A stretch of DNA of 45,611 nucleotides from Bacillus salipaludis (GCF_004358205.1 NZ_SMYO01000027.1:1-45611), one strand, 5' to 3'. Positions 1 through 8,594 are shown, counted from the first letter of the stretch. Translations and numbers: made by a program. The notes: generated by a model not told the origin, from the sequence alone.

Positions 1-584
1 CTGCACATAAACTGGATAATCCAGAAGCTGTATTTATTTCATTGAGCCAGATCTTCTTCCATCCATTATTTGCAGGATTTGCTTTAGCCGCAATTCTTGC
101 CGCTGTTATGAGTACGATTTCTTCACAATTAATCGTTACCTCTAGTGCGTTAATTGAGGACTTATATAAGGTTGTTGTCCGTAAAGGCGCTAAGGATAAA
201 GAACTTGTATTCTTAGGAAGAATGGCAGTGCTAATTGTCGCTGTTGTTGCTTCCGCTCTTGCCTTCAAGCAAAATAGCACAATTTTAAGCCTTGTTGCTT
301 ATGCCTGGGCAGGATTTGGAGCTTCTTTCGGTCCAATCATTCTTTTAAGTTTATTCTGGAAAAAAATGAACAACTGGGGTGCCCTATTCGGAATGATTGT
401 GGGTGCGGTTACAGTTATCGTTTGGAAGAACGTTGGTTTAGGTGATACTCTTTACGAAATCGTTCCAGGCTTCGTCCTCAACTTTATCGTTTCTGTTATC
501 GTCAGCTTGGCTACACATAAGAAAAACGATGAAATTGAAAAAGAATTTGATGAAAGTGTCCGTTTGTTAAAAACTGGAGCATAA
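1..584 (+). CDS. putP: Sodium/proline symporter, PutP/OpuE type (5' end outside window)
   Basis: This is the C-terminal 193 codons of a sodium:solute symporter; the frame is open from base 3 and the start lies before the window. The segment LAAILAAVMSTISSQLIVTSS is the conserved transmembrane stretch of the SSS (TC 2.A.21) proline transporter family. It is followed by EDLYK and three or four more hydrophobic helices, then a charged tail. The family imports L-proline with Na+ across the cytoplasmic membrane for nutrition or osmoprotection. In B. subtilis a family member (opuE) sits beside gatCAB, as this one does, so OpuE is as good a name as PutP. It ends at a clear terminator and faces the leftward genes that follow. 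The family call is firm; the exact paralogue is not. Confidence 0.9.
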   Translation, partial: AHKLDNPEAVFISLSQIFFHPLFAGFALAAILAAVMSTISSQLIVTSSALIEDLYKVVVRKGAKDKELVFLGRMAVLIVAVVASALAFKQNSTILSLVAYAWAGFGASFGPIILLSLFWKKMNNWGALFGMIVGAVTVIVWKNVGLGDTLYEIVPGFVLNFIVSVIVSLATHKKNDEIEKEFDESVRLLKTGA

Positions 585-590
585 TCGTTC

Positions 591-628
591 AACCCGCTCG
601 GAATTGATCCGGGCGGGTTTTATTTTTT
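591..628 (+). terminator. Intrinsic terminator of the symporter gene
   Basis: An inverted repeat (AACCCGCTCGGA ... TCCGGGCGGGTT, five-base loop) starts seven bases after the stop codon and is followed by a T-rich run, TTTTATTTTTTG. Confidence 0.85.
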
Positions 629-639
629 GTTTTGAATGC

Positions 640-1012
640 CATTTCATCAGCGCTCTTTCTGAGATTTAGTCTTCATGACCCTATGAAGACCGTTTCGTTG
701 GCTCTCTTTCTAAGATTTTGCCTTCATTGACCCTTTGAAGACCGTTTCGTTGGCTCTCTTTCTAAGATTTTGCCTTCATTGACCCTTTGAAGAACATTTC
801 GTTGGCTCTCTTTCTGGGATTTGGTCTTCGTCCCCCTTTTGAGGACCAATTCATCTGCTTCCCTCATGAGATTTGGTCTTCATCTCCCTTTTGAAGAACA
901 TTTCGTCGACTTCCCTCAAGAGTTTTGGCCTTCATCCCCCTTTTGAAGAACATTTCGTCGGCTTCCCTCATAAGATTTGGTCTTCATCCTCCTTTTTAAA
1001 GAACAAATTCAG
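640..1012. repeat. Tandem array, 52-bp period, about seven degenerate copies
   Basis: The anchor C(A/G)TTTCGTYG recurs at 640, 691, 743, 795, 847, 899 and 951, with a decayed copy near 1003, so the step is 52 bp (once 51). Units differ by many substitutions but keep their length. Each contains an imperfect inverted repeat around the block CTTCA...TGAAG. In the first unit it is perfect (GTCTTCAT at 669-676, ATGAAGAC at 683-690). In the fourth it is GGTCTTC with GAGGACC, which keeps pairing through a G-T wobble. The array fills the gap between two convergent genes. Since 52 is not a multiple of three, it cannot encode a regular peptide repeat. Confidence 0.85.
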
Positions 1013-1034
1013 CACCAATTCTCCCCTGAGACTT

Positions 1035-1574
1035 TTATATTTCCATTTCTTTCACCATTGAATCTAGTTTCATTACCGTTTTCCAGTTTCGGACAGTCGC
1101 AGGAACCCCTAGCTTCGGAAGCTGGGCTGCCAGCTTTGAATTCCGTATACTTTGACGGAAGAATAAGTATACATCCTGCCCTTCAATAAAATATTCGTCA
1201 TCACCTTTATTAAAGTTTTGAAGATGGCTAATCCCTTCCTCAGGAGGCATACCTGCCAAAAAGGCCACATGGACACTTTCGCCTTCTAAAAGATTGTCAG
1301 GAGAATATGGGCATTTCTCGATAATCTGATTCAATTCCAAAGCAGTCCTAATGACAACAGTGACAAAAAAACCAAACTCTTTCTGGATTGCCTCCTCTAT
1401 TTTTTGAGTCAGTTCCGCGGCAACCTCCTCCGATTCAAAGACAACATTTCCACTTTGAATATAAGTTTTTACTTTTTTTAATCCCATCGATTCTAACAGC
1501 TTTTTTAAATCCGCCATTTTAATCTTATTATGACCGCCTACATTAATTCCACGTAATAAGGCAATATAAACCAT
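1035..1574 (-). CDS. DUF1697 family protein
   Basis: A 179-residue protein starting MVYIALLRGINVGGHNKI, the hallmark opening of DUF1697, followed by the family segment KTYIQSGNVVFES near residue 40. The length is typical for the family and it looks soluble. The biochemical function of DUF1697 is not established as far as I know. The ATG has GAGG a few bases upstream. It is followed on the same strand by the YcgL-type gene, whose stop lies about 30 bases upstream of this start, so the two are probably co-transcribed. Its 3' end faces the 52-bp array and no separate terminator is obvious. Confidence 0.8.
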   Translation of the reverse strand: MVYIALLRGINVGGHNKIKMADLKKLLESMGLKKVKTYIQSGNVVFESEEVAAELTQKIEEAIQKEFGFFVTVVIRTALELNQIIEKCPYSPDNLLEGESVHVAFLAGMPPEEGISHLQNFNKGDDEYFIEGQDVYLFFRQSIRNSKLAAQLPKLGVPATVRNWKTVMKLDSMVKEMEI

Positions 1575-1602
1575 TCCAAAACCTCACTTTACAGGTTTAA
1601 AC

Positions 1603-2394
1603 CTATTTCCCCCAAACCTCATCCAAAGCTTCTCTAAAAAGCCGATTAAGAGATTCTGTTGGATTTGAGATCTCATTCTTTACACCTTTTATATAATTTT
1701 CAAGATGTTCAAACTCTTTCTCCACATATTCCTTAATTCGATCCATTTTTAAATCGACTATTAAATCTTCCCCAGCTATTTTTCTATTTAAGAGCATTTC
1801 GATGTCCTCTTTCAGCTTTCCGAAAGGGAGAAGCCTCTCAACTAGGAAGCGAAGTTCTATAGGAGGGAAAGTATGATTTATTTCAATCCACTTTATAATC
1901 AAAAGAGGGCGGATTACATTCAAATACTTTTTAACTTTAATGTCATTCCCCTGACGGATGTCCCAAAAATTCCCTTTCGCCATTTTAAGATAATGATATA
2001 TGCAGGAAATCGGAGAAAAAGTTTTCTGTTCTAACTCCCTCATCCGATCCATTGTTGAAAATGGCTCTGTATAAACGATACTAGAATGCAGCCATTCCAA
2101 AAGGGAAGGGTTCGATTTCCGAAATAGCCTTAATGCCTTTGTTAATTCCCAACCACTTATATCCAAAATTGATTCACCAAAAGGAAATGCCGATCTTGGA
2201 ACCTCCAGGACATCTTTTCCTTGGTCAATGGATAAATACCATTCCCTCTTATGAACATAAATAAATCTTACATCATAATCACTAGCGTCAGATGAAAGCC
2301 CCCATGCCCTGCTCCCTGAATCACAAGCATAAAGGACCTTCATATCTTTATCCATTTCCAAGGTCATCAAAACCTTTTGAATTTGTTCCCTCAT
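1603..2394 (-). CDS. ycgL: Predicted nucleotidyltransferase, YcgL/RlaP family
   Basis: A 263-residue protein with a nucleotidyltransferase core near its N-terminus: YACDSGSRAWG is the GS...W motif and SDYDVRFIYV carries the metal-binding D-x-D. This matches B. subtilis YcgL and the Pfam RNA-repair-pathway nucleotidyltransferase family. Its substrate is unknown. I chose the ATG at 2394 because AGAGGG lies six bases upstream and the family starts M-R-E; the frame stays open to a GTG at 2478, but the extra 28 residues look unrelated. One AAACGTTT-type palindrome lies about 50 bases upstream of this start and a second further up. Confidence 0.75.
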   Translation of the reverse strand: MREQIQKVLMTLEMDKDMKVLYACDSGSRAWGLSSDASDYDVRFIYVHKREWYLSIDQGKDVLEVPRSAFPFGESILDISGWELTKALRLFRKSNPSLLEWLHSSIVYTEPFSTMDRMRELEQKTFSPISCIYHYLKMAKGNFWDIRQGNDIKVKKYLNVIRPLLIIKWIEINHTFPPIELRFLVERLLPFGKLKEDIEMLLNRKIAGEDLIVDLKMDRIKEYVEKEFEHLENYIKGVKNEISNPTESLNRLFREALDEVWGK

Positions 2395-2442
2395 AGCAAC
2401 CCTCTTTTCATCAAACTTCGACCTAATTCTCCATACATTCTT

Positions 2443-2464
2443 TCCAATCAATCGTTTGATTAAA
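2443..2464. promoter_or_regulatory. Palindrome, AAACGTTT family, copy 1 (possible operator)
   Basis: The 11-base arms centred at 2453/2454 match at 8 of 11 positions; the minus strand reads TTTAATCAAACGATTGATTG. It sits 49-70 bases upstream of the preferred ycgL start, where an operator could be. It is the weakest of four similar sites. Confidence 0.35.
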
Positions 2465-2623
2465 AATGCTATAAGCACTTTAAAATAAGAGTTTCTTATA
2501 AAATGCGACTAAAAAGAATGTCAATATTTAGAATTGACCTTAGGGTATTATGTAAAACGCTGCTAAACAATGTCATACTAACACCATTTCTACATCTGTC
2601 GACACTATTCATTACGTTTCCCT

Positions 2624-2645
2624 TTTAACCAAACGTTTGAGTAAA
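2624..2645. promoter_or_regulatory. Palindrome, AAACGTTT family, copy 2 (possible operator)
   Basis: Centred at 2634/2635 with core CAAACGTTTG; 9 of 11 arm positions match. The size and symmetry resemble operators of dimeric HTH repressors such as TetR-family proteins. That is inference: no regulator gene lies beside it. Confidence 0.4.
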
Positions 2646-2724
2646 TCCAAAATAATCCTTTTCACTACTGGCTTTTTTCCTGGGAAATGATAAAAAGAAT
2701 GTCGATTATTGCATCGACAATTTT

Positions 2725-2759
2725 CTATAAAAATAGCTGGCAGTTGGAATGCTGCCAGC
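2725..2759 (-). terminator. Terminator of the gatCAB operon
   Basis: Perfect 8-bp arms (GCTGGCAG at 2737-2744 and CTGCCAGC at 2752-2759) lie just after the gatB stop. On the minus strand the hairpin is followed by TATTTTTATAG. Confidence 0.85.
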
Positions 2760-2767
2760 CAAATTCA

Positions 2768-4195
2768 TTATCTTTTTTGTAATTCCTGTTGCAATAATTT
2801 ATTAACCACCTGCGGATTCGCTTGTCCTTTGGTAGCTTTCATTAATTGACCGACCAGGAACCCTACTGCTTTCTGTTTACCATTCTTAAAGTCTTCAACT
2901 GACTGTGGATTTGCATCAAGAACTTCGGCAACAATTTTCAGCAATGTTCCTTCATCAGAAATTTGCACAAGCCCTTTTTCCTTCACGATTTGCTCCGCAT
3001 CACCGCCATTTTCAATTAATTCCTTGAAAACAGTTTTAGCAATTTTAGAAGAAATGGTGCCATTTTCGATTAGTTTAATCATACTTGCCAAACCTTCTGA
3101 AGTTAAGGCTACCTCGTGCAGTTCTTTTCCTTCAGCATTCAAATAGCCTGAAACCTCGCCCATAATCCAGTTGGAAGCCAGCTTCGCATCAGCACCGGCA
3201 TTTACGGTAGCTTCAAAGAAATCAGCGGTTTCTTTTATTACCGTAAGAACCTTTGCATCGTAGACAGGTAATCCAAGTTCTTCTACATAACGTTTTTGAC
3301 GTTGGTCCGGAAGCTCAGGGATTTCCGCACGAATGCGTGCTTTCCACTCATCATCAATATAAAGCTCAAGCAAATCTGGTTCAGGGAAGTAACGGTAATC
3401 ATCCGAACCTTCCTTCACCCGCATTAAGAGTGTTGCACCAGAAGCCTCATCAAAGCGGCGTGTTTCTTGGTCAATTTTTCCACCTGCAGAAACAACTTCT
3501 CTTTGGCGCTTTTCTTCATATTCAAGACCTTTACGAACAAAGTTAAAAGAGTTTAGGTTTTTCAATTCCGTTTTTGTACCAAATTCCTCTTGTCCAAACG
3601 GACGAATCGAAATATTAGCATCACAACGAAGCGATCCTTCCTCCATCTTACAATCAGAAACACCTGTGTATTGAATGATTGATTTCAATTTTTCAAGATA
3701 GGCATAGGCCTCATCAGGCGTACGGATATCCGGCTCAGAAACGATTTCAACAAGCGGTGTTCCTTGACGGTTGTAATCACATAATGAGTAGCCTTTTTCA
3801 TGGTTTAACTTTCCGGCATCCTCTTCCAGATGGATCCTGGTAATTCCAATTTTTTTCGTATATCCGTTTACTTCAATTTCAATCCAGCCATGCTCACCAA
3901 TCGGCTGGTCAAATTGCGAAATTTGATACGCCTTTGGATTATCCGGATAAAAATAGTTTTTACGGTCAAATTTCGTGTGGGTTGCAACCTCGCAGTTCAA
4001 GGCCATGGCCGCCTTCATTCCGAACTCCACTGCTTTTTTATTAAGAACTGGAAGAACCCCCGGATAACCAAGGTCAATTACACTAGTATTTGTATTCGGC
4101 TCAGCACCAAAATGGTTTGGACTTGCCGAAAAGATTTTTGATTCCGTTTTTAATTCGACATGGACCTCAAGTCCAATTACTGTTTCAAATTCCAT
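2768..4195 (-). CDS. gatB: Asp-tRNA(Asn)/Glu-tRNA(Gln) amidotransferase subunit B
   Basis: A 475-residue GatB, the subunit that binds misacylated tRNA and activates its Asp/Glu side chain by phosphorylation before ammonia from GatA is transferred. The N-terminal [13 protein letters not shown], then [19 protein letters not shown] and [14 protein letters not shown] are signature segments. The C-terminal part (from about 330) ends in the helical YqeY-like tail with [10 protein letters not shown]. The ATG at 4195 has GGGGGTG upstream and matches the family start; an in-frame GTG at 4204 would add three residues. It lies 12 bases after gatA and ends the operon. The length agrees with B. subtilis GatB. 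Confidence 0.97.
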   Translation of the reverse strand: MEFETVIGLEVHVELKTESKIFSASPNHFGAEPNTNTSVIDLGYPGVLPVLNKKAVEFGMKAAMALNCEVATHTKFDRKNYFYPDNPKAYQISQFDQPIGEHGWIEIEVNGYTKKIGITRIHLEEDAGKLNHEKGYSLCDYNRQGTPLVEIVSEPDIRTPDEAYAYLEKLKSIIQYTGVSDCKMEEGSLRCDANISIRPFGQEEFGTKTELKNLNSFNFVRKGLEYEEKRQREVVSAGGKIDQETRRFDEASGATLLMRVKEGSDDYRYFPEPDLLELYIDDEWKARIRAEIPELPDQRQKRYVEELGLPVYDAKVLTVIKETADFFEATVNAGADAKLASNWIMGEVSGYLNAEGKELHEVALTSEGLASMIKLIENGTISSKIAKTVFKELIENGGDAEQIVKEKGLVQISDEGTLLKIVAEVLDANPQSVEDFKNGKQKAVGFLVGQLMKATKGQANPQVVNKLLQQELQKR

Positions 4196-4207
4196 TCTCT
4201 TCACCCC

Positions 4208-5665
4208 CTACAGTCCTGGCTTCTGTTTATGAAAGTCTGTTGCCTGCTCAAAGGCATGTGCTACACGATAAACCGTTGCTTCATCAAAGTGTTTACCAAT
4301 GATTTGTAAACCAAGTGGCAGACCACCATCAAAGCCGCACGGTACAGAAATACCAGGTACTCCTGCCAAGTTCACAGGAATTGTTAAAATATCATTTACA
4401 TACATCGTTAACGGATCATCGATTTTTTCTCCAATTTTAAAAGCTGGAGTTGGTGTTGTTGGACCGACAATCACATCATATTTTTCAAAAACATCCTCAA
4501 AATCTTTCTTAATCAATGTACGAGCCTGCTGTGCTTTTTTATAATAAGCATCATAATAACCTGAGCTTAAAGCAAAGGTACCGAGCATAATCCGGCGTTT
4601 TACTTCATCACCAAAGCCTTCTGCTCTTGTCTTTTTATATAAATCGATTAAATTTTCAGCGTCCGGTGTACGGTATCCATAACGAACCCCATCAAAGCGG
4701 GCCAGGTTAGCAGATGCTTCTGAAGAAGAAAGTAGATAATAGGTTGCAAGCGCATATTTGGAATGCGGCAGAGAAACCTCTTCCCAAACGGCCCCTAATC
4801 CTTCAAGAACCTTTAAGGCATCTAAAACAGATTGACGAACCGTTTCATTGACACCTTCCCCAAGGTATTCCTTTGGAACAGCAATCCGTAAGCCTTTAAT
4901 ATCACCTGTTAAAGCTTGAGTGAAATTAGGAACATCCACATTGGCAGAAGTAGAGTCCATTGGATCTAGACCAGAAATCGCCTGCAACAGATAGGCATTG
5001 TCTTCAACCGTTCTAGTAATCGGACCAATTTGATCAAGTGATGATGCGAATGCCACTAAACCAAAGCGTGATACCCGGCCATATGTAGGCTTCAAACCAA
5101 CAACACCGCAAAATGATGCCGGTTGACGAATGGATCCGCCGGTGTCAGAGCCAAGTGAAAACAAAACTTCCCCTGCAGCAACAGAAGCAGCAGACCCGCC
5201 GGATGAACCGCCTGGAACAGTTTCCAAGTTCCACGGATTGCGTGTTTTTTGGTATGCAGAGTTTTCATTTGAAGACCCCATGGCAAACTCGTCCATATTT
5301 AATTTACCGATTGTCACAGTTTCAGCCTTTTGCAGCTTTTGTACAACGGTTGCATCGTAAATAGGATCAAAGTTTTCGAGAATTTTACTTGCACAAGTCG
5401 TCCTTAATCCCTTTGTGACAATATTGTCCTTAACACCTATAGGCATTCCAAATAGCAGACCCTCTGCAGAATCTGCGTTAAACTTTTCATCTAGCTCCTT
5501 CGCTGTTTGACGGGCACGCTCTTCGTTTAATGTTAAGAAGGCTTGTACTTTGTCCTCTACCTCGCTGATACGTTTATACGATTCATCTACCAGGTCAGAG
5601 ACTTTCAGTTCTTTTTTATGTAAAAGCTCATGAAGATCTGAAACTTTATAATCAAATAAACCCAC
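4208..5665 (-). CDS. gatA: Asp-tRNA(Asn)/Glu-tRNA(Gln) amidotransferase subunit A
   Basis: A 485-residue amidase-signature protein that hydrolyses glutamine and channels ammonia to GatB. The catalytic Lys (about 79, in PIGVKDNI) and the glycine/serine-rich block [15 protein letters not shown], holding the Ser/cis-Ser pair (about 154 and 178), are present. The GTG start at 5665 has AAGGAG ten bases upstream. It lies 14 bases downstream of gatC and 12 bases upstream of gatB. Bacillaceae use this enzyme to make Gln-tRNA(Gln) because they lack glutaminyl-tRNA synthetase. Confidence 0.97.
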   Translation of the reverse strand: MGLFDYKVSDLHELLHKKELKVSDLVDESYKRISEVEDKVQAFLTLNEERARQTAKELDEKFNADSAEGLLFGMPIGVKDNIVTKGLRTTCASKILENFDPIYDATVVQKLQKAETVTIGKLNMDEFAMGSSNENSAYQKTRNPWNLETVPGGSSGGSAASVAAGEVLFSLGSDTGGSIRQPASFCGVVGLKPTYGRVSRFGLVAFASSLDQIGPITRTVEDNAYLLQAISGLDPMDSTSANVDVPNFTQALTGDIKGLRIAVPKEYLGEGVNETVRQSVLDALKVLEGLGAVWEEVSLPHSKYALATYYLLSSSEASANLARFDGVRYGYRTPDAENLIDLYKKTRAEGFGDEVKRRIMLGTFALSSGYYDAYYKKAQQARTLIKKDFEDVFEKYDVIVGPTTPTPAFKIGEKIDDPLTMYVNDILTIPVNLAGVPGISVPCGFDGGLPLGLQIIGKHFDEATVYRVAHAFEQATDFHKQKPGL

Positions 5666-5679
5666 TATTCTTGCACTCC

Positions 5680-5973
5680 TTACTCTCCCAAAATTGACGG
5701 TACTTTAATTTGGCCATTCTTATGCTCCGGCGCATTTTTGAGTACCTCTTCACGCGGCAGCCCTTTTTGTGGGATATCTTCGCGCAGCACATTTTTCATA
5801 TCCAAAACATGATAAGTTGGTTTTACATTTTCGGTGTCCAGCTCATTTAACTGTTCAGCAAAGCTAATAATTGCGTCAAGCTGTTTTGTAAACTTTTCTG
5901 CTTCTTCTTCCGTGATGGCAAGCCGTGCAAGATTCGCAACATACTTTACCTGTTCACTTGAAATTCGTGACAT
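5680..5973 (-). CDS. gatC: Asp-tRNA(Asn)/Glu-tRNA(Gln) amidotransferase subunit C
   Basis: A 97-residue GatC, the small subunit that clamps GatA to GatB. It begins [20 protein letters not shown], typical of the family, and carries the conserved [12 protein letters not shown] segment near residue 60. The frame is open for another 33 codons upstream, but AGGAGGTCC lies seven bases before the ATG at 5973 and the upstream residues are unlike GatC, so 5973 is the start. First gene of the gatCAB operon. Confidence 0.95.
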   Translation of the reverse strand: MSRISSEQVKYVANLARLAITEEEAEKFTKQLDAIISFAEQLNELDTENVKPTYHVLDMKNVLREDIPQKGLPREEVLKNAPEHKNGQIKVPSILGE

Positions 5974-6380
5974 ATACTTTGGACCTCCTGCTAAAGTTAA
6001 CAATGTTATTTTAATATTGATGATACCAAACTTTTCTGCGTTACCGCAATGATTCCTCATCAGTATTGGCAAGAGTTTTTACTTTTAATTTAATATTTTT
6101 TGAAAAATAAAATTATTTTACCTTATAATGGTAATCTTGGGAATTAGGAGATTTTTTAAGGAGTTTACATTTTGTTCGTGTGGCTGGGTGTCGGAGGTGA
6201 CCTCAGTTGATTATAGTAACCGGATTATTAAAAAGAATATGTTTGGGAACTAACCGAATGGCATAATTCCCATGTCGTTGAAATTAACACGAGGCGGGCA
6301 CTATCAGGGCTCCGTTGTTCCTGTGATTCCGATATTTTCACAGGTTCGGGCACTATCCTTGGTCCCCATTACTCTCATTT
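5974..6380. other. Intergenic region between gatC and fosB
   Basis: The part next to gatC is AT-rich and probably holds the gatCAB promoter, but I find no convincing -35/-10 pair. Bases 6129-6254 contain a 41-codon open frame on the plus strand with no ribosome site, which I do not call. From 6244 to about 6390 there is a short 51-52 bp tandem array. Confidence 0.5.
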
Positions 6381-6390
6381 CTATTTGTCA
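6244..6390. repeat. Short tandem array, 51-52 bp period, about three degenerate copies
   Basis: The motif CGGGCACTATC occurs at 6295-6305 and 6347-6357, exactly 52 bp apart; a diverged form TGGGAACTAAC lies 51 bp earlier, at 6244-6254. The middle unit has the inverted repeat CCTGTGA...TCACAGG (6320-6344), and the first unit has TCGT...ACGA at the same place. The array overlaps the 3' end of fosB slightly. Confidence 0.65.
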
Positions 6391-6806
6391 TAAAATTTCA
6401 TATGCTGTTTCTCCTGCTTATAATAATCCAATCTGTCCTGTAATGTCCCTGTATGAAATTCAAACTTATGACCATCCGGATCGGTGAAGTAGATAGATTT
6501 TTTATCCTTTTCATCCCTTGACCGGCCTGAAAGAATCGTAACCTGCAAATCTTCGAGTTTATTATATATTTTAATATAATCTTCCTCATCGATTGAAAAA
6601 GCAAGATGAGTATAGGACTCGCTTATTTCATTACGAGGGATATTCTCCTCAACATTTAATGCCAGCCATATACCATTTAAATCAAAATAAGCCGTACTTC
6701 TCCCTTTCACTAATAGCTTGGCACCAAATACATTTTGGTAAAATTCTATTGATTTCTCCAAATTGGAAACTGAAAAAAGTAAATGATTTAATCCTTTAAT
6801 CCCCAT
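6381..6806 (-). CDS. fosB: FosB-type metallothiol transferase (fosfomycin resistance)
   Basis: A 141-residue vicinal-oxygen-chelate (glyoxalase-fold) protein. The family metal ligands are visible as His8 (GLNHL), His67 (YTHLAF) and Glu116 (HKFEFHTG). [20 protein letters not shown] and the C-terminal [15 protein letters not shown] are characteristic of Bacillus FosB, which inactivates fosfomycin by opening its epoxide with bacillithiol or cysteine. The ATG at 6806 gives the family length; the frame extends 25 codons further upstream without similarity. The ribosome site (AGGTG) is weak. The preceding gene ends 22 bases upstream, so the two may be co-transcribed. It is likely an intrinsic chromosomal gene. 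Confidence 0.9.
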   Translation of the reverse strand: MGIKGLNHLLFSVSNLEKSIEFYQNVFGAKLLVKGRSTAYFDLNGIWLALNVEENIPRNEISESYTHLAFSIDEEDYIKIYNKLEDLQVTILSGRSRDEKDKKSIYFTDPDGHKFEFHTGTLQDRLDYYKQEKQHMKFYDK

Positions 6807-6828
6807 ACCACAACACCTGCTTAATGTG

Positions 6829-7251
6829 TTATTGAAACCGGCTCCCATTATTATATCCCCGATGCTCAACTGAACTTTCAACGGCCCATTTTAATAGACT
6901 TGTTCGTTCGAAGTATTGTTTTCCGTTCACAACGATATAAGGAAGCATTGTGCCACTAAATTCACCGGATTCAGTCAAGCTTTGGCTTTCAGCTGAAATA
7001 ATCATTTTTAACTCATCTGTTTTTAATCCTAGTAATTTGGAAGCTTCGTTGATATTCATCATTACGGCTACTTGATCCGCATTTGTTGCAACTTTTGAAA
7101 CAGATTGTTCCTGAAAAGGCTTGAAAGTAACAATTGAGCATCCAAGGACAATTCCCAAGGACAAAATGATGGAAGCTGCTAAAAAAGATTTATTCTTAGA
7201 GTCACATCCTAATCCGACAATTTTTTTGCTTGGTTTGATGTAAATAACCAT
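6829..7251 (-). CDS. Membrane-anchored small protein with an excisionase/MerR-like HTH region
   Basis: A 140-residue protein I do not recognise by name. Residues about 22-42 ([20 protein letters not shown]) form one transmembrane helix, with the N-terminal arm basic. Residues about 66-128 read like a small DNA-binding excisionase fold: [20 protein letters not shown] is helix-turn-helix-like, and [20 protein letters not shown] resembles the wing and final helix. A membrane-tethered HTH of this kind could be a sensor, or the fold may serve protein binding. The ATG at 7251 has only a poor ribosome site. It is read leftward, toward fosB, from a region shared with the divergent lysozyme-like gene. 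Confidence 0.6.
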   Translation of the reverse strand: MVIYIKPSKKIVGLGCDSKNKSFLAASIILSLGIVLGCSIVTFKPFQEQSVSKVATNADQVAVMMNINEASKLLGLKTDELKMIISAESQSLTESGEFSGTMLPYIVVNGKQYFERTSLLKWAVESSVEHRGYNNGSRFQ

Positions 7252-7273
7252 TTAAATAGGCAACAGTGGGATT

Positions 7274-7295
7274 TTTAAATAAACGTTTGTTTAAA
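7274..7295. promoter_or_regulatory. Palindrome, AAACGTTT family, copy 3 (possible operator)
   Basis: Eleven-base arms centred at 7284/7285 match at 10 of 11 positions (TTTAAATAAAC with GTTTGTTTAAA). It lies 23 bases upstream of the leftward membrane protein start, in the divergent promoter region. Confidence 0.45.
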
Positions 7296-7432
7296 GAAGA
7301 AATCCGTCATACCAAGTCGAAAAAAGTCTATTAGCTGTTTTAACTTCAATCCTTATACTATATTCTCGATAATTCCAATAAATCCCTCTATTTATGCAAC
7401 CCCTCATATTTCCTTACTATTTAAGATTACGT

Positions 7433-7438
7433 TATAAT
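7433..7438 (+). promoter_or_regulatory. Candidate -10 element of the lysozyme-like gene
   Basis: TATAAT lies 36 bases before the start codon at 7474. The -35 region 17-18 bases upstream (TTCCTT) is weak, so this is a partial promoter call. Confidence 0.4.
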
Positions 7439-7473
7439 AATCAGGTAGAATTAGAAATTGGAGAGGTAAGTGA

Positions 7474-8118
7474 ATGAAACGAAGACGGAAAAAGAAATCC
7501 CGTTTGATTACGCTCCTGTTTATGCTTTGTTTTGCCTTTATTCTCATCAGCAAATTGCTTGAAGGCAATCCTCCTGATATTTTCAACAAGTCCTTCGTAA
7601 ATGTTAAAAAATATGAACCTTTAATTCACAATGAATTGAAACAATACAATATGGAAAAATACACTCCGGTCCTCGTTGCTTTAATGCAGCAGGAAAGCCA
7701 CGGCAAGGGCGGGGATCCGATGCAAGCCTCTGAATCGGCCGGACTCGCACGAAATACGATTCAAGACCCGAAGGAAAGCATCCGTCTCGGGGTAAAACAT
7801 TTTCGACGGGCAGTCATTTATGGAAAACAAAGAAAGGTAGATTTTCCAACCATCATCCAAGCATATAACATGGGGACAGGGTATATCGATTATATCGCCG
7901 AGCACGGCGGTAAGCATAGTGAGGAATTAGCGAAAAAATTCTCCTTACAACAAGTTAAAAGAAATCCAACCATTTATAATTGCGGCGGAAACAAGTTTAA
8001 TTTCCGTTATCCTTATTGTTATGGTGATTATACGTATAGTACGAAGGTAGCCAAAAACATTCAATCATTAGCAGAAAACGTTCCGGCTTCCGGGATCGAA
8101 AAATCGTTCAACTTTTAA
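7474..8118 (+). CDS. Lysozyme-like (soluble lytic transglycosylase-like) membrane-anchored protein
   Basis: A 214-residue protein with a basic N-terminus (KRRRKKKSR) and one membrane helix at about 11-27, so an N-in anchored enzyme facing the wall. The remainder is a lysozyme-like domain: LVALMQQESHGKGGDPMQ with Glu74 as the likely catalytic acid, then SIRLGVKHF, IIQAYNMGTGYIDYI and a Tyr/Cys-rich C-terminal stretch. This matches the Pfam Lysozyme_like family, found also in CwlT-type proteins, which cleaves peptidoglycan glycan strands. The ATG has GGAGAGG upstream. The OsmC gene starts 17 bases after it on the same strand. Confidence 0.85.
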   Translation: MKRRRKKKSRLITLLFMLCFAFILISKLLEGNPPDIFNKSFVNVKKYEPLIHNELKQYNMEKYTPVLVALMQQESHGKGGDPMQASESAGLARNTIQDPKESIRLGVKHFRRAVIYGKQRKVDFPTIIQAYNMGTGYIDYIAEHGGKHSEELAKKFSLQQVKRNPTIYNCGGNKFNFRYPYCYGDYTYSTKVAKNIQSLAENVPASGIEKSFNF

Positions 8119-8135
8119 AATCTAGGAGGTTCAAC

Positions 8136-8594
8136 ATGGCTGAACATCGATTTCTTTTAAAAGCAAACTGGCCGGGATTACGAAATGATGTGGGGGAAAT
8201 TGAGGCACGAAACTTAAAAACGAAAATCTCAATCCCACCTGAAATGGATGGCCCCGGGGTTGGCACCAATCCTGATGAAATGCTGCTTGGTGCAGCAGCA
8301 ACCTGTTATATCATCACTCTCGCAGCGATGATGGAGCGAAGCCATTTGGATAAGGTGAGTTTGACCATGGATTCAGAAGCGATTGTCGATGTAACAAACG
8401 GGGTTTTTACGTATAAAAAAATCATCCATCGGCCGCATATTGTGTTGAGAGCCGCAGCCTCTGAAAAGGATTATTCTCTGGCCCAAAAGCTTGCTAAAAA
8501 GGCTGAGACCTCTTGCATGATCAGCCGGGCTATTCAGGGAAATGTTGAGTTGGAATTGCAGGCTTTGGTAGAACGAGTATCTGGTGAATTATAG
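8136..8594 (+). CDS. OsmC family peroxiredoxin (SACOL1771-type)
   Basis: A 152-residue OsmC/Ohr-like protein. The two redox cysteines are in GAAATCYIITL (near residue 52) and AETSCMISRAI (near 128), the usual arrangement for thiol-dependent reduction of organic hydroperoxides. NPDEMLLGAAATC is the conserved helix before the first Cys. The start has AGGAGG at good spacing. It follows the lysozyme-like gene closely and probably shares its transcript. No regulator of the OhrR type is adjacent. Confidence 0.85.
   Translation: MAEHRFLLKANWPGLRNDVGEIEARNLKTKISIPPEMDGPGVGTNPDEMLLGAAATCYIITLAAMMERSHLDKVSLTMDSEAIVDVTNGVFTYKKIIHRPHIVLRAAASEKDYSLAQKLAKKAETSCMISRAIQGNVELELQALVERVSGEL

Larger units (their letters stand above)
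2395..2767. other. Intergenic region with palindromes and paired hairpins
   Basis: This gap between ycgL and gatB holds no convincing gene. It contains two AAACGTTT-type palindromes (2443-2464 and 2624-2645). It also has two copies of AAAAAGAATGTC, each starting an inverted repeat (2511-2538, arms GTCAAT/ATTGAC; 2694-2718, arms GTCGAT/ATCGAC), and the gatB terminator at its right end. Confidence 0.6.

Noticed and set aside
640..1012. CRISPR array.
   Set aside because: Repeats are adjacent and degenerate with no unique spacers of constant size between identical repeats, and no cas genes are near.
873..1189. Plus-strand open frames across the 640-1012 array and the 3' end of the DUF1697 gene.
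   Set aside because: Repeat-derived composition and overlap with a real gene on the other strand.
2517..2575. AATGTCA at 2517 and 2569, exactly 52 bp apart, as another member of the 52-bp arrays.
   Set aside because: Only one short word is shared and no third copy falls on the step.
6129..6254. A 41-codon plus-strand frame with a CSCGW segment, and a 12-codon TTG frame at 6173 after AAGGAG.
   Set aside because: The longer frame has no ribosome site; the shorter one is too small to judge by sequence. Neither resembles a known peptide.
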